NCBI RefSeq assembly: GCF_018221465.1
Contig: NZ_JAAIKR010000013.1
Location: forward strand, 62,001-126,000
Direction: 5' to 3'
Source: Shewanella intestini
GTDB taxonomy: Bacteria > Pseudomonadota > Gammaproteobacteria > Enterobacterales > Shewanellaceae
Length of the DNA stretch: 64,000 nt
Part shown: positions 11,842 to 22,795 of the stretch, one piece after another
How positions within the stretch are numbered: the stretch's first letter is position 1
Layout of the letters: every line of letters begins with the position of its first letter
Notes under the pieces: model-generated
Databases searched by the model: none
Seen by the model: only the letters and a program-made list of their open reading frames with translations
What the model was told of the DNA's origin: nothing
Program-made: the position numbers and the translations under genes

Positions 11842-12375
11842 ATGGCTGAAATAACCACCATCGCTCGTCCTTACGCAAAGGCAGCTTTTGATTTTGCTCT
11901 TGAAAGTAAAGACTTAGAAAATTGGGCAGAAATGCTTAATTTCGCCGCATTAGTTAGTGAAAACGACACTATGCAGCCTTTACTCACTGGCTCTTTAGCT
12001 AGTAAACAGCTTGCCGAACTCTTTATCGGAGTGTGTGGTGAGCAAATCAACGAGCAAGCTCAGAACCTGTTAAAGGTAATGGCTGAAAACGGTCGTTTAG
12101 TAGTGCTACCTGCTGTTGCTCAACTATTCGTTGAGATGCAACGTGAGCATGCGAAAGAAGTTGAAGCAAATGTTGTTTCAGCTACCGAGCTAACCTCAGA
12201 GCAACAACAAGAAATAAACGCTTCTTTAGAGAAACGTTTAGCACGCAAAATTAAGCTGAATTGCAGCATAGATACCAGCCTTATTGCTGGTGTAATTATC
12301 ACGGCAGGAGACTTAGTCATTGATGGCTCGGTCCGCGGAAAAATTTCGCGTCTGTCTGATACGCTGCAGTCGTAA
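11842..12375 (+). CDS. atpH: ATP synthase F1 subunit delta
   Basis: Joins the b dimer to the crown of F1. 177 residues with the N-terminal [12 protein letters not shown] helix and the C-terminal [21 protein letters not shown] signature. Starts 15 bases after atpF with an AAGGAG site, and atpA follows after 14 bases. Confidence 0.98.
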   Translation: MAEITTIARPYAKAAFDFALESKDLENWAEMLNFAALVSENDTMQPLLTGSLASKQLAELFIGVCGEQINEQAQNLLKVMAENGRLVVLPAVAQLFVEMQREHAKEVEANVVSATELTSEQQQEINASLEKRLARKIKLNCSIDTSLIAGVIITAGDLVIDGSVRGKISRLSDTLQS

Positions 12376-12389
12376 TTGGGAGTTTGAGC

Positions 12390-13931
12390 ATGCAACTGAA
12401 TTCCACTGAAATCAGCGATCTGATTAAACAGCGGATCGAGCAGTTCGAAGTCGTTAGTGAAGCTCGCAACGAAGGTTCTATCGTTGCAGTAAGTGACGGC
12501 ATCATCCGCATCCATGGCCTAGCCGATGTGATGCAAGGTGAAATGATCGAGCTGCCAGGTAACCGTTTCGCAATCGCGTTGAACTTAGAACGTGATTCTG
12601 TCGGTGCCGTAGTAATGGGTCCTTATGCCAACTTGGCAGAAGGCGATAAAGTTAAAACAACAGGCCGTATTTTGGAAGTACCTGTTGGCCGTGGTCTTTT
12701 AGGCCGTGTAGTCAACACATTAGGTGAGCCAATTGACGGTAAAGGACCAATCGATAGCGATGGTTTCTCTCCTGTTGAAGTAATTGCACCAGGTGTAATT
12801 GAGCGTAAATCAGTAGACCAACCAGTGCAAACTGGTTATAAAGCTGTTGACTCAATGATTCCTATCGGACGTGGCCAACGTGAATTAATCATTGGTGACC
12901 GTCAGATTGGTAAAACAGCACTTGCGATTGATGCAATTATCAACCAAAAAGACTCTGGTATTAAGTGTGTGTATGTAGCAGTAGGCCAAAAGGCATCGAC
13001 TATTGCTAACGTAGTACGCAAGCTTGAAGAGCACGGCGCTTTGGCGAACACCATTGTTGTTGTTGCTACAGCTTCTGAAGCTGCAGCATTACAATATTTG
13101 GCTCCATACTCTGGTTGTACAATGGGTGAATATTTCCGCGACCGCGGTGAAGACTCACTAATCGTATATGATGATCTGTCTAAGCAAGCAGTTGCTTACC
13201 GTCAGATTTCATTACTGCTAAAACGTCCACCAGGACGTGAAGCATATCCAGGTGATGTATTCTATCTTCACTCTCGTCTGTTAGAACGTTCTTCACGTGT
13301 TAACGCCGAGTATGTTGAGAAGTTCACTAAAGGTGAAGTTAAAGGCCAAACTGGTTCTTTGACTGCTTTACCGATTATTGAAACTCAAGCTGGTGACGTA
13401 TCTGCATTCGTACCGACTAACGTAATTTCGATTACCGATGGTCAAATCTTCCTTGAAACTGACTTGTTTAACTCTGGACTACGTCCTGCTGTTAACCCAG
13501 GTATCTCAGTTTCTCGTGTAGGTGGTGCAGCGCAGACTAAGATCATCAAGAAACTGTCTGGCGGTATTCGTACTGCACTTGCACAGTATCGAGAGCTTGC
13601 AGCGTTCTCACAGTTTGCATCTGACTTAGATGATGCAACTCGTGCTCAACTTGAGCATGGTGAGCGTGTTACCGAACTAATGAAACAAAAGCAATATGCT
13701 CCTATGAGTATTGCTGCTCAGTCTGTGTCTATTTTTGCAGCTGAAAAAGGCTACTTGAAAGCTGTTTCTTTAGCTAAAATCGGTGATTTCGAAGCGTCTC
13801 TGCTCTCTTTCATGAACAGTGAACATGCTGACCTAATGAAAACCATCAACGAAACTGGCAACTACAATGCCGACATCGAAGGTGAGTTGAAGGCTGGCTT
13901 GGACAAGTTCGTAGAAACCCAAACCTGGTAA
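12390..13931 (+). CDS. atpA: ATP synthase F1 subunit alpha
   Basis: Non-catalytic nucleotide-binding subunit, 513 residues from the ATG at 12390 (MQLNSTEI, the same start as E. coli; a TTG six bases earlier is also open). The P-loop near residue 169 reads GDRQIGKT where most relatives have T in place of I; the GxxxxGKT pattern is kept. The arginine finger region is in [14 protein letters not shown] near 370. Sits between atpH and atpG. Confidence 0.98.
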   Translation: MQLNSTEISDLIKQRIEQFEVVSEARNEGSIVAVSDGIIRIHGLADVMQGEMIELPGNRFAIALNLERDSVGAVVMGPYANLAEGDKVKTTGRILEVPVGRGLLGRVVNTLGEPIDGKGPIDSDGFSPVEVIAPGVIERKSVDQPVQTGYKAVDSMIPIGRGQRELIIGDRQIGKTALAIDAIINQKDSGIKCVYVAVGQKASTIANVVRKLEEHGALANTIVVVATASEAAALQYLAPYSGCTMGEYFRDRGEDSLIVYDDLSKQAVAYRQISLLLKRPPGREAYPGDVFYLHSRLLERSSRVNAEYVEKFTKGEVKGQTGSLTALPIIETQAGDVSAFVPTNVISITDGQIFLETDLFNSGLRPAVNPGISVSRVGGAAQTKIIKKLSGGIRTALAQYRELAAFSQFASDLDDATRAQLEHGERVTELMKQKQYAPMSIAAQSVSIFAAEKGYLKAVSLAKIGDFEASLLSFMNSEHADLMKTINETGNYNADIEGELKAGLDKFVETQTW

Positions 13932-13977
13932 AAATTAGAGGTGCTTTGGCACCTCAGGTCCAGATTGGAGAGTAAAG

Positions 13978-14838
13978 ATGGCCAACGCTAAAGAGATTAA
14001 AACCAAGATCGCGAGTGTACAAAACACTCAGAAGATCACGTCTGCAATGGAAATGGTTGCCGCGAGCAAAATGCGTAAAGCACAAGATCGCATGGCTTCT
14101 AGTCGTCCATACGCAGAAAATATGCGTAAGGTGATCGGTCACGTAGCGCTAGGTTCTCTCGAATATAAGCATCCTTATTTGGAAGTCCGAGAAGCCAAGC
14201 GAGTTGGTTACATTGTTGTGTCAACCGACCGTGGTCTTTGTGGTGGTCTGAACGTTAACCTTTTCAAAAAGGTTGTCGCAGACGTGAAGAAGCAACGTGA
14301 AGCCGGAGTAGAAGTAGACTTCTGCCCTATTGGTGCACGTAGCGTACAATTCTTCAATAGCTTTGGTGGACAAGTTTCTGCTTTCACTTCAGGTTTAGGC
14401 GATGCGCCAAAGCTCGCTGACTTGATTGGAACAGTACGCGTCATGCTAGAAGCATACAACGAAGGCAAGTTGGATCGTTTGTACGTTGTGTTCAACAAAT
14501 TTGTTAACACAATGACGCAAACGCCAGTGATCGAACAGCTGCTACCTTTGCCTAAGTCAGAAGAAGATGAGATTTCTCATCACTGGGACTACTTATACGA
14601 ACCAGATCCAAAAGAACTTTTGGAAACATTATTGGTGCGTTATGTAGAGTCTCAAGTTTACCAAGGTGTTGTTGAAAACATCGCATCAGAACAAGCAGCT
14701 CGTATGGTTGCTATGAAAGCTGCGACGGACAATGCTGGTGAACTTATCAGTGACTTGGAGTTGGTCTATAACAAGGCTCGTCAGGCTGCGATTACGCAAG
14801 AACTGTCGGAAATTGTTTCAGGTGCTGCTGCTGTTTAG
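13978..14838 (+). CDS. atpG: ATP synthase F1 subunit gamma
   Basis: Central rotor shaft of F1, 286 residues. The N-terminal helix has [20 protein letters not shown] and [11 protein letters not shown], and the C-terminal helix has [20 protein letters not shown]; both are the paired coiled coil that turns inside alpha3beta3. Start ATG follows a GGAGAG site. Confidence 0.98.
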   Translation: MANAKEIKTKIASVQNTQKITSAMEMVAASKMRKAQDRMASSRPYAENMRKVIGHVALGSLEYKHPYLEVREAKRVGYIVVSTDRGLCGGLNVNLFKKVVADVKKQREAGVEVDFCPIGARSVQFFNSFGGQVSAFTSGLGDAPKLADLIGTVRVMLEAYNEGKLDRLYVVFNKFVNTMTQTPVIEQLLPLPKSEEDEISHHWDYLYEPDPKELLETLLVRYVESQVYQGVVENIASEQAARMVAMKAATDNAGELISDLELVYNKARQAAITQELSEIVSGAAAV

Positions 14839-14843
14839 GCTAG

Positions 14844-16250
<1,407 letters not shown>

Positions 16251-16296
16251 CTATTGATGCTGTATTAATACAGAATGATAGTTTAAAGGAGAACGG

Positions 16297-16725
16297 ATGG
16301 CAGCCACGACAGTACAGCTTGATATTGTAAGTGCAGAAAATCATATCGTTTCTGATCGAGTAGCATCGCTACAAGTGACGGGTGTAGATGGTGAATTAGG
16401 TATTATGCCTGGTCACACAGCATTACTGACCAAAATCAAGCCTGGCATGGCACGTATCGTTAAACAAGATGGAACTGAAGAGCTGTTTTATCTTTCAGGT
16501 GGTATCCTGGAAGTTCAACCAACTTCAATTTCTGTTTTGGCTGACGTTGTTAAACGTGCAGATGATATTGACGAGCAAGAAGCTGCAGAAGCTAAACACC
16601 GTGCAGAAACCGCTATGGCGGATGCTGGCGCTGACTTCAACTACGCAGCAGCAGCGGTTGAGCTAGCTCAAGCCATTGCACAGCTTCGCGTTGTCGACAC
16701 CATCAAAAAGAACATCACCAAATAA
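16297..16725 (+). CDS. atpC: ATP synthase F1 subunit epsilon
   Basis: Rotor subunit and intrinsic ATPase inhibitor, 142 residues: N-terminal beta sandwich ([25 protein letters not shown]) and a C-terminal two-helix hairpin from about residue 88. Last gene of the atp operon; a strong terminator follows 15 bases after the stop. Confidence 0.98.
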   Translation: MAATTVQLDIVSAENHIVSDRVASLQVTGVDGELGIMPGHTALLTKIKPGMARIVKQDGTEELFYLSGGILEVQPTSISVLADVVKRADDIDEQEAAEAKHRAETAMADAGADFNYAAAAVELAQAIAQLRVVDTIKKNITK

Positions 16726-16740
16726 GGTTTTGTTTGATTA

Positions 16741-16770
16741 AAAAAAGGCGCCTTAGGGCGCCTTTTTTGT
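16741..16770 (+). terminator. Terminator of the atp operon
   Basis: AAAAAAGGCGCC, a TTAG loop, then GGCGCCTTTTTT: a GC-rich 6-bp core with A/T arms and a T run, 15 bases after the atpC stop. It could also serve the convergent ArsR-type operon. Confidence 0.95.
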
Positions 16771-16790
16771 TGAAATTTTTTATCGTTTTC

Positions 16791-16825
16791 TAATGACTAA
16801 TGACTAATGACTAATGACTAATGAC
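16791..16825. repeat. Heptamer tandem repeat (TAATGAC)5
   Basis: Five perfect head-to-tail copies of TAATGAC lie between the atp terminator and the stop codon of the ArsR-type gene, ending five bases before it. Copy number could vary between strains by slippage; no function can be assigned. Confidence 0.95.
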
Positions 16826-16830
16826 TCGAA

Positions 16831-17124
16831 CTATTTACAATAAAGTTTATGCAATGTGTGGATGACTTCAATTACCTCGGTACTCGATAATGAGTAATAC
16901 ACTGTTTGCGACGCTCTTCGAGTGTTAACAAAGCCTTCTCGTCGCAATGCCCCTAATTGCTGTGACAATGATGACTGCGGAATTGCTAACTGCTGATTAA
17001 GCTCGGTCACCGATAATTCTTTATCGTGCAATAAGCACAGAATCATCAATCTATTTTCATTTCCCATTGCTTTAAGTAAGTTAACAGCCTGAGCAGCATT
17101 AGCCTGCATTTCTTCTAGTTTCAT
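16831..17124 (-). CDS. ArsR-family repressor, BigR/YgaV-like
   Basis: Winged-helix repressor of 97 residues (NENRLMILCLLHDKELSV, recognition helix IPQSSLSQQLGALR). Two cysteines, one in LMILCLL and one in the C-terminal LYCK, sit where the persulfide-sensing cysteine pair of BigR/SqrR/YgaV proteins is found; classic arsenic or metal ligand sets are not seen. Its start overlaps the stop of the upstream YeeE/YedE gene by four bases, so it is the last gene of a three-gene operon. A reactive-sulfur sensor is the best inference. Confidence 0.85.
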   Translation of the reverse strand: MKLEEMQANAAQAVNLLKAMGNENRLMILCLLHDKELSVTELNQQLAIPQSSLSQQLGALRREGFVNTRRASQTVYYSLSSTEVIEVIHTLHKLYCK

Positions 17125-17531
17125 TTATGCTGTTTTACCTTATTTGCTATTGTCATTCCCACCAGCATCATACAAATAAACCCCCATATTTTTGGAGATA
17201 ATCCGCTGATATTTGCCAGAGCTGGTCCAGGACAAATGCCTGTTATTCCCCAACCTAAACCAAATAAAACTGCGCCGATAATAAGCGGCTTATCGATGTT
17301 TGTTTTACTTGGAAGATCAAACTCACTATTAAAAAGCGGTTTATTTGGCTTGAGAACAAAAAAGCCGCTAGCAAACACCGCAATAGCGCCAAGCATCACA
17401 AAAGCTAAGCTTGGATCCCAAGTCCCTGTAATATTTAAAAAGTTGATGACCTTGCTTGGGTTAACCATTTGCGAAATAACCAGCCCAAAACTAAATAGTA
17501 ACCCTGCAATAAAAGCGATAACCGTTGGCAT
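17121..17531 (-). CDS. YeeE/YedE-family membrane protein (PmpB-like half)
   Basis: Inner-membrane protein of 136 residues with four hydrophobic segments and the family motif GITGICPGPALAN near residue 95, whose cysteine is in the position implicated in thiosulfate/sulfane-sulfur passage in YeeE. Such half-size proteins occur as pairs (PmpA/PmpB) next to BigR-type regulators. It lies between its partner (11 bases upstream) and the arsR-type gene (4-base overlap). Transported substrate is inferred, not shown. Confidence 0.8.
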   Translation of the reverse strand: MPTVIAFIAGLLFSFGLVISQMVNPSKVINFLNITGTWDPSLAFVMLGAIAVFASGFFVLKPNKPLFNSEFDLPSKTNIDKPLIIGAVLFGLGWGITGICPGPALANISGLSPKIWGFICMMLVGMTIANKVKQHK

Positions 17532-17542
17532 ATTGTTGGCTC

Positions 17543-17968
17543 CTATAAGCTAATTGCAAAATGTTGGCGTAAAAACACCACCACAACCGCGGTGAACATA
17601 AAAGTAATCGTGGCAATAATTGAACGTTTTGAAAAACGACCGATACCACAAACTCCATGACCACTGGTACACCCAGAACCTATCACGCTACCAAGGCCGA
17701 CTAAAAAGCCACCCACAATAATAGCAAGCCAACTGCTGTCGAAGTTTTGGGGTAACTCAAAGCGACTCAACGGCAATAAAAGTGGGCCGACGATTAATCC
17801 TAAAACAAAGCTCCAATGCCAACTTTTAGCGTGTTTAGGGTTAATAGCTTTACTGGTTATTCCAGATATACCGGCAATCTTTCCGTTGCCAATTAAAAGT
17901 AATAACGCTGCAAAGCCAAGAAAAGCACCACCTAACAGTGCAGATAGTGGCGTAAATTGAGTTAGCAT
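17543..17968 (-). CDS. YeeE/YedE-family membrane protein (PmpA-like half)
   Basis: First gene of the sulfur operon: 141 residues, four to five hydrophobic segments, with the conserved GSGCTSGHGVCGIGRFSKRS signature near residue 100. The CTSGHGVCG cysteines are typical of YeeE/YedE sulfur transporters. Promoter and operator lie just upstream at 17991-18043. Confidence 0.82.
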   Translation of the reverse strand: MLTQFTPLSALLGGAFLGFAALLLLIGNGKIAGISGITSKAINPKHAKSWHWSFVLGLIVGPLLLPLSRFELPQNFDSSWLAIIVGGFLVGLGSVIGSGCTSGHGVCGIGRFSKRSIIATITFMFTAVVVVFLRQHFAISL

Positions 17969-17990
17969 TTGTTACCTCAAATTAAACTAA

Positions 17991-18043
17991 ATCGTTATAT
18001 TGTAATTATACGATATAATAGTGTTAGGTGATATTTTAGTCAA
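17991..18043 (-). promoter_or_regulatory. Promoter and operator of the BigR-like/pmp operon
   Basis: Read on the minus strand: -35 TTGACT (18038-18043), 17-base spacer, -10 TATTAT (18015-18020). Directly downstream lies an imperfect inverted repeat with ATCGT arms (17991-18014), covering the expected transcription start, where a self-acting ArsR repressor would bind. Confidence 0.65.
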
Positions 18044-18174
18044 ATGATTAAAACGTCTAAACCTATTAGCAACAAACAACCAGCAATTACGCGACAGTCG
18101 CTTTTATTTGGCTATTCCATTAAAATTGCCAAACAAACCAGTTAATTCATTGTGATTAGATCAAGGAAATATCC

Positions 18175-19560
18175 ATGACACTTAATGTTGTGATTTTGGC
18201 CGCAGGCAAAGGAACTCGCATGCGTTCAGATCTCCCAAAAGTTCTCCATCCCATTGCCCATAAAAGCATGGTGCAACATGTTATCGATACCGCCAACAGT
18301 ATCGGTAGTGATGCCATTCAATTGGTATACGGATACGGTGCGGACAAACTCCAAGCCAAACTTGGTGAACAACAACTTAATTGGGTATTACAAGCTGAGC
18401 AATTAGGCACAGGACATGCTGTTGCACAAGCTAACCCAAATATCGCTGATGATGACACCGTGTTAATTCTTTATGGTGACGTGCCACTGATTCAAGCAGC
18501 GACACTTGAAAAGCTTTTACAAGCAAGAACCGAAAATGGCTTGGCAATTTTAACCGTCAACTTAGCTAACCCAACCGGCTATGGCCGGATTGTACGCGTA
18601 GCTAATAGCGACAACAGTGCCGGTAACGTTATCGGTATTGTTGAGCAAAAAGATGCCACCCCAGAACAATTACTTATTAATGAAGTGAATACCGGCATTA
18701 TGGCTGTACCGGGTAAACAGTTAAAACATTGGTTAAGCCAACTTTCTAATAGTAATGCTCAAGGTGAATACTATCTGACAGATATTATTGCGATGGCACA
18801 TGCTGATGGCGTAGACATTACCACAGCACAACCTGAGTCAGCTATTGAGGTTGAAGGGGCAAATAACCGCGTGCAACTGGCACAACTTGAACGTGCTTAT
18901 CAGCAACGAGAAGCTGAAAAGCTAATGATTGCTGGCGCCAATATGCGTGACCCTGCTCGAATTGATATTCGCGGTGACGTCAGCGTGGGTATGGACGTAA
19001 TGATAGACGTCAACGTGGTATTAGAAGGCAAGGTGACCTTAGGTAATAATGTGACACTCGGTGCAGGTGTTATTGTGATTAATTCAACCATTGCTGATGG
19101 CGCGACAATTAAGCCTTATACCATTATTGAAAACGCGACAGTAGGGCCAGCAAGTAGTGCAGGGCCTTTTGCACGTATGCGCCCGGGTTCTGAATTGGTT
19201 GAAGACAGCCATATTGGTAACTTTGTTGAAATGAAAAAAGCCCGTTTAGGCAAAGGCTCAAAAGCTGGCCACCTAACTTACCTCGGCGATGCTGAAATTG
19301 GTGCTGGGGTAAATATTGGCTGCGGCACAATTACCTGTAATTACGATGGTGCCAATAAACACTTAACCAAGATTGAAGATGACGTCTTTGTCGGTAGTGA
19401 CACTCAATTAGTTGCACCAGTAACTATTGGCCGCGGTGCAACGCTTGGTGCTGGCTCAACTATCACTCGTGATGTTGGCGAAAATGAATTGGTGATTACT
19501 CGAGTAAAACAGCGTCACATTGCTGACTGGCATCGACCAGTAAAACAGCCAAAAAAATAA
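18175..19560 (+). CDS. glmU: Bifunctional GlmU: glucosamine-1-phosphate acetyltransferase / UDP-GlcNAc pyrophosphorylase
   Basis: Makes UDP-N-acetylglucosamine for peptidoglycan and lipid A. 461 residues. The pyrophosphorylase domain begins with [19 protein letters not shown] (nucleotide loop, residues 7-26) and the C-terminal left-handed beta-helix from about 250 holds the acetyltransferase, with [23 protein letters not shown] near 355 including its catalytic histidine. Start ATG follows an AAGGAA site. It follows the atp region and precedes glmS by two genes, the usual Shewanella-type order. Confidence 0.98.
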   Translation: MTLNVVILAAGKGTRMRSDLPKVLHPIAHKSMVQHVIDTANSIGSDAIQLVYGYGADKLQAKLGEQQLNWVLQAEQLGTGHAVAQANPNIADDDTVLILYGDVPLIQAATLEKLLQARTENGLAILTVNLANPTGYGRIVRVANSDNSAGNVIGIVEQKDATPEQLLINEVNTGIMAVPGKQLKHWLSQLSNSNAQGEYYLTDIIAMAHADGVDITTAQPESAIEVEGANNRVQLAQLERAYQQREAEKLMIAGANMRDPARIDIRGDVSVGMDVMIDVNVVLEGKVTLGNNVTLGAGVIVINSTIADGATIKPYTIIENATVGPASSAGPFARMRPGSELVEDSHIGNFVEMKKARLGKGSKAGHLTYLGDAEIGAGVNIGCGTITCNYDGANKHLTKIEDDVFVGSDTQLVAPVTIGRGATLGAGSTITRDVGENELVITRVKQRHIADWHRPVKQPKK

Positions 19561-19583
19561 TCTCTATTGCATATAACACCCCA

Positions 19584-19613
19584 AAGGGAAGGTTACATAA
19601 CCTTCCTTTTTTG
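19584..19613 (+). terminator. Terminator after glmU
   Basis: GGAAGGTT / AACCTTCC stem with a 4-base loop and a run of six T's, starting 27 bases past the stop. Confidence 0.9.
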
Positions 19614-19657
19614 TTAACAAATTAACTAACAAGGTAAAGTTAACGTAAATAATATTT

Positions 19658-19676
19658 AATGAAAATAATTCTCATT
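19658..19676 (+). promoter_or_regulatory. Fur box upstream of the TonB-dependent receptor
   Basis: AATGAAAATAATTCTCATT is a close relative of the 19-bp Fur consensus (inverted repeat of GATAAT-like hexamers) and ends 40 bases before the receptor ATG, where it would cover the promoter. Iron repression is therefore expected. Confidence 0.75.
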
Positions 19677-19716
19677 TATCATTGCCCGCATCAACATAAT
19701 GTGAATGGATTGATGG

Positions 19717-21834
19717 ATGAAATCATTAACTAAGTTATCTTGCTTATCGTTAGCAATCGCCGCCTGTTTTACTCCTACAGCCGTTAATGCTGAAGGAAAT
19801 ATTACCCCTGATGATGGCAATATTGAACGAATTGCCGTCACCGGACGTCAGTTTAACGACTATAAAGTGGGGTCATCATCAGGTGCGATGCGTGGTGATA
19901 TGTCAATCCTCGAAACACCTCAATCTGTTACCGTTATCCCAGACTTTGTTACTGACGAACAACTTGCAACGAATCTATCAGAAGTATTAGTGAATGATTC
20001 TAGTGTGACTGGCGGAAGTGAAAAATGGAACCGTCAGGTTTTCAATATCCGTGGATTTGAACTCGCCTCGGGTTCAGGTTTTTTGATTAACGGCCAACAG
20101 CAATGGTCACACTATGTTCAACCCATTGAAACACTGCAGCAAGTTGAAGTATTAAAAGGGCCATCAAGCATGCTTTATGGTCAATCAGGCCCTGGTGGCT
20201 TGATTAATATGGTAACCAAAAAGCCAACCGCTGAAACCCAATTTGAATTTGGTTTTGATACTGATGAAAATGGTTCAACCCGTTTTCAACTTGATGCTGG
20301 TGGCGCGCTAAATGAGTCTGAAACCATTCGTTATCGCAGTGTATTAGTAAAGCAAGACTCTACGTATTCACGTGAATATCAAGATGGTAGCAATCAAGAA
20401 CGTGATCGCTGGTTAGGTTATATTAACCTTGAATTTGATATTAGCGACGACTTATTACTTGCTGTTAAATACGACCATACCCAAGATAAAACTGGTATTG
20501 ACCGTGGTGGTTGGTTAAATGACGACGGTGAAGTAATTGGTGGTAATGATATTATCTGGGATCAGTCTTGGGCATTTACTGACAACACCATTTCCAATTT
20601 AGGACTTGATTTAACGTACCATTTATCTGATAGCTGGAAAGTCAAAACTGGTTTTAACGATCAACAGTTTAATCGGCAACGCTTAGACTCATCACCGCAA
20701 TACAACCAAGACGCCATGACAGATGGTTACACGATTAAACCGTTTGACCGTTATGACGACTGGCAGCACAAAACCGCTTATGTAGACTTCACTGGCGAGG
20801 TGTACACCGGTGAAATAAGCCATCAACTATTAGTTGGCGCTAACATTCTTGATTATTACTATGGTCAGCTACGTGATAGCTACCTTGGTGAAAACGGTGA
20901 AACCGTTATCGATGTTACCCCTGGTGTACCGATTGACCGCCCCGATGTTGACTACAGACGAGATACTGACAAGTCAGTCACCGAATACAAGCATTATGGT
21001 TTTTACTTCCAAGACCTTATTACCATTAACGATCAATGGCAGGCGCTTGCAGGCGTGCGTTATGACGAACAAAAGCGTGATGGTGCAGGTAACAACAGCT
21101 ATGCTGTATCGCCAAAATTTGGGGTCATCTACTCACCAACAGACAATGGGAGTATTTACGCCAATTATTCTAAAAGCTTTACCCCACAAAGCATTGTTAA
21201 CGATGAAAACGACGTTAATGACCAAATGAATCTAGACCCTGAATATGGTATTCAATACGAAATTGGCACCAAGTGGGAACTACTCGATGGCAGCTTATTA
21301 TTAACCAGTGCGGTGTTTGATATTACGGTCGACAACGTGACCGTTACTGAAGATATTGACGACAACACTACAATTACGACTCAGTCGGGCGAGCAACGCC
21401 ATAAAGGGTTTGAAGTAGGCGCACAAGGTCAGATAAGTGATAGCTGGTTTATGACCGGTTCAATGATGAACCTTGATGCAGAATATGTGCGCCCAGAGTC
21501 AGATGCATTAAATGGCAAAACACCCATTGATGCGCCAAAATGGTCAGCCAATATTTGGACTCGTTATGAAATGACCCAAGACTTAGCCTTTAACTTTGGT
21601 GCTATTTATGTGGGTGAGCGCTATGCCAACCAAGCTAACACCATCACCAAAGATGCTTATGTACGCTTTGACTTAGGTGCTGCTTATTCGATGAACATTA
21701 AAGGCAGTGACGTCAGCGTGCGGATGAATATCAAAAACCTATTTGATAGCGAATACCTTGCAGGTGGTAACAATACCGACGTTACCATTGGTGACGGTCG
21801 CCACGTGAGTTTGGCATTGCAAGTGCTATTCTAA
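19717..21834 (+). CDS. TonB-dependent siderophore receptor (FhuE/FoxA-like)
   Basis: Outer-membrane gated barrel of 705 residues that imports a ferric siderophore using TonB energy. A signal peptide ends at about VNA (residue 25). The plug domain contains ETPQSVTVIPDFVTDEQ and the loop VEVLKGPSSMLYGQSGPGGLINMVTKKP near 145-170, the signature of the siderophore-receptor subfamily (TIGR01783). The barrel ends in a terminal aromatic residue (LQVLF). The ligand cannot be told. A Fur box lies upstream; it stands alone between glmU and the DeoR-type gene, a likely insertion in the glmU-glmS order. Confidence 0.9.
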   Translation: MKSLTKLSCLSLAIAACFTPTAVNAEGNITPDDGNIERIAVTGRQFNDYKVGSSSGAMRGDMSILETPQSVTVIPDFVTDEQLATNLSEVLVNDSSVTGGSEKWNRQVFNIRGFELASGSGFLINGQQQWSHYVQPIETLQQVEVLKGPSSMLYGQSGPGGLINMVTKKPTAETQFEFGFDTDENGSTRFQLDAGGALNESETIRYRSVLVKQDSTYSREYQDGSNQERDRWLGYINLEFDISDDLLLAVKYDHTQDKTGIDRGGWLNDDGEVIGGNDIIWDQSWAFTDNTISNLGLDLTYHLSDSWKVKTGFNDQQFNRQRLDSSPQYNQDAMTDGYTIKPFDRYDDWQHKTAYVDFTGEVYTGEISHQLLVGANILDYYYGQLRDSYLGENGETVIDVTPGVPIDRPDVDYRRDTDKSVTEYKHYGFYFQDLITINDQWQALAGVRYDEQKRDGAGNNSYAVSPKFGVIYSPTDNGSIYANYSKSFTPQSIVNDENDVNDQMNLDPEYGIQYEIGTKWELLDGSLLLTSAVFDITVDNVTVTEDIDDNTTITTQSGEQRHKGFEVGAQGQISDSWFMTGSMMNLDAEYVRPESDALNGKTPIDAPKWSANIWTRYEMTQDLAFNFGAIYVGERYANQANTITKDAYVRFDLGAAYSMNIKGSDVSVRMNIKNLFDSEYLAGGNNTDVTIGDGRHVSLALQVLF

Positions 21835-21860
21835 ATCAGCACATTTTGTTAGAAACATCA

Positions 21861-21888
21861 GCCACTATCATTCGATAGTGGCTTTTTT
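21861..21888 (+). terminator. Terminator after the siderophore receptor
   Basis: GCCACTATC, ATTC loop, GATAGTGGC, then TTTTTT: a 9-bp perfect stem 27 bases past the stop. Confidence 0.93.
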
Positions 21889-21910
21889 ACGCTTAAAAAT
21901 ATAGCAAATA

Positions 21911-21947
21911 AGTTTCGTTTGATTATAATGTATCTTTCGAATCGAAA
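21911..21947 (+). promoter_or_regulatory. Candidate DeoR-type operator and promoter
   Basis: A perfect palindrome TTTCGAATCGAAA (21935-21947) and an upstream AGTTTCG half-site (21911-21917) flank a TATAAT box (21924-21929). TTCG/CGAA arms are usual for DeoR/GlpR-family operators. Located 16 bases before the DeoR-type gene, suggesting autoregulation and possibly control of glmS. Confidence 0.55.
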
Positions 21948-21962
21948 CTTAATGAAAGATAA

Positions 21963-22748
21963 ATGAATAAACGAAACACTCAACAGCGTCGTCACAGCAT
22001 TATTAACTTGCTCAACGCCCAAGGCGAAGTAAGTGTTGAAGAGCTTTCCTTACGTTTCGAAACCTCTGAAGTGACCATTCGAAAAGATCTCGCCACATTA
22101 GAGAAAAGCGGTTTATTACTGCGCCGTTATGGCGGTGCAGTTGCCGTACCTGATGAAGTCATTCAATCATTTTCCAGCAAAATTGCGCCCAACAAACTGT
22201 CAATTGCTAAAGCCGCTGCACAATTAATTAACGACCACAATCGCATTATTATCGACAGTGGCAGCACCACCGCGGGGCTAATTGCGCAATTAAACAATAA
22301 ACGCGGCTTGTTAGTGATGACCAATTCGTTATTACTGGCGAACGCAATTCAAGAGCTTGAAAATGAACCGACATTATTGATGACCGGTGGCACATGGGAC
22401 CCGCATTCAGAATCATTTCAAGGCCAAATAGCAGAACAAGTTTTACGGTCATACAATTTTGACCAACTGTTCATTGGTGCTGACGGCATTGACTTAGCGC
22501 GAGGTACAACAACATTCAATGAACTCACCGGCTTAAGCAAAGTGATGGCTGAGGTTTCGCGGGAGGTTGTTGTGATGCTTGAATCAGAAAAAATTGGCCG
22601 GCGCATTCCTAACCTTGAGCTACCTTGGAGCAATATTAGTGTGTTTGTGTCTGACGACAGGCTTCCCCAGCAGGCGGTTAACAGTATTGAACAACACGGC
22701 GTAAAGGTTATTTTAGCCCCTTATGTCGACTCGATTACGCAGGCGTAA
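21963..22748 (+). CDS. DeoR/GlpR-family regulator next to glmS
   Basis: 261-residue repressor: N-terminal DeoR helix-turn-helix (RRHSIINLLNAQGEVSVEEL, then VTIRKDLATLEKSGLLLRRYGGAV) and a C-terminal sugar-phosphate-sensing domain (DSGSTTAGLIAQL, GADGID near 165). Genes of this kind lie immediately upstream of glmS in Shewanella and Vibrio-type genomes and are believed to respond to an amino-sugar phosphate. The gap to glmS is 47 bases. Confidence 0.88.
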   Translation: MNKRNTQQRRHSIINLLNAQGEVSVEELSLRFETSEVTIRKDLATLEKSGLLLRRYGGAVAVPDEVIQSFSSKIAPNKLSIAKAAAQLINDHNRIIIDSGSTTAGLIAQLNNKRGLLVMTNSLLLANAIQELENEPTLLMTGGTWDPHSESFQGQIAEQVLRSYNFDQLFIGADGIDLARGTTTFNELTGLSKVMAEVSREVVVMLESEKIGRRIPNLELPWSNISVFVSDDRLPQQAVNSIEQHGVKVILAPYVDSITQA

Positions 22749-22795
22749 TCTACAACAAATTATTATCATTAAATTATTATTTTTAGGTCAAAATT

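Noticed and set aside
12120-12515. Long antisense frames inside the atp operon
   Set aside because: Shadows of highly expressed genes; composition follows codon bias of the sense strand.
20360-20380. Possible parS (TATTCACGTGAATA) inside the siderophore receptor gene
   Set aside because: Only the central 10 bases match the parS consensus; six outer positions differ, and the site lies inside coding sequence.
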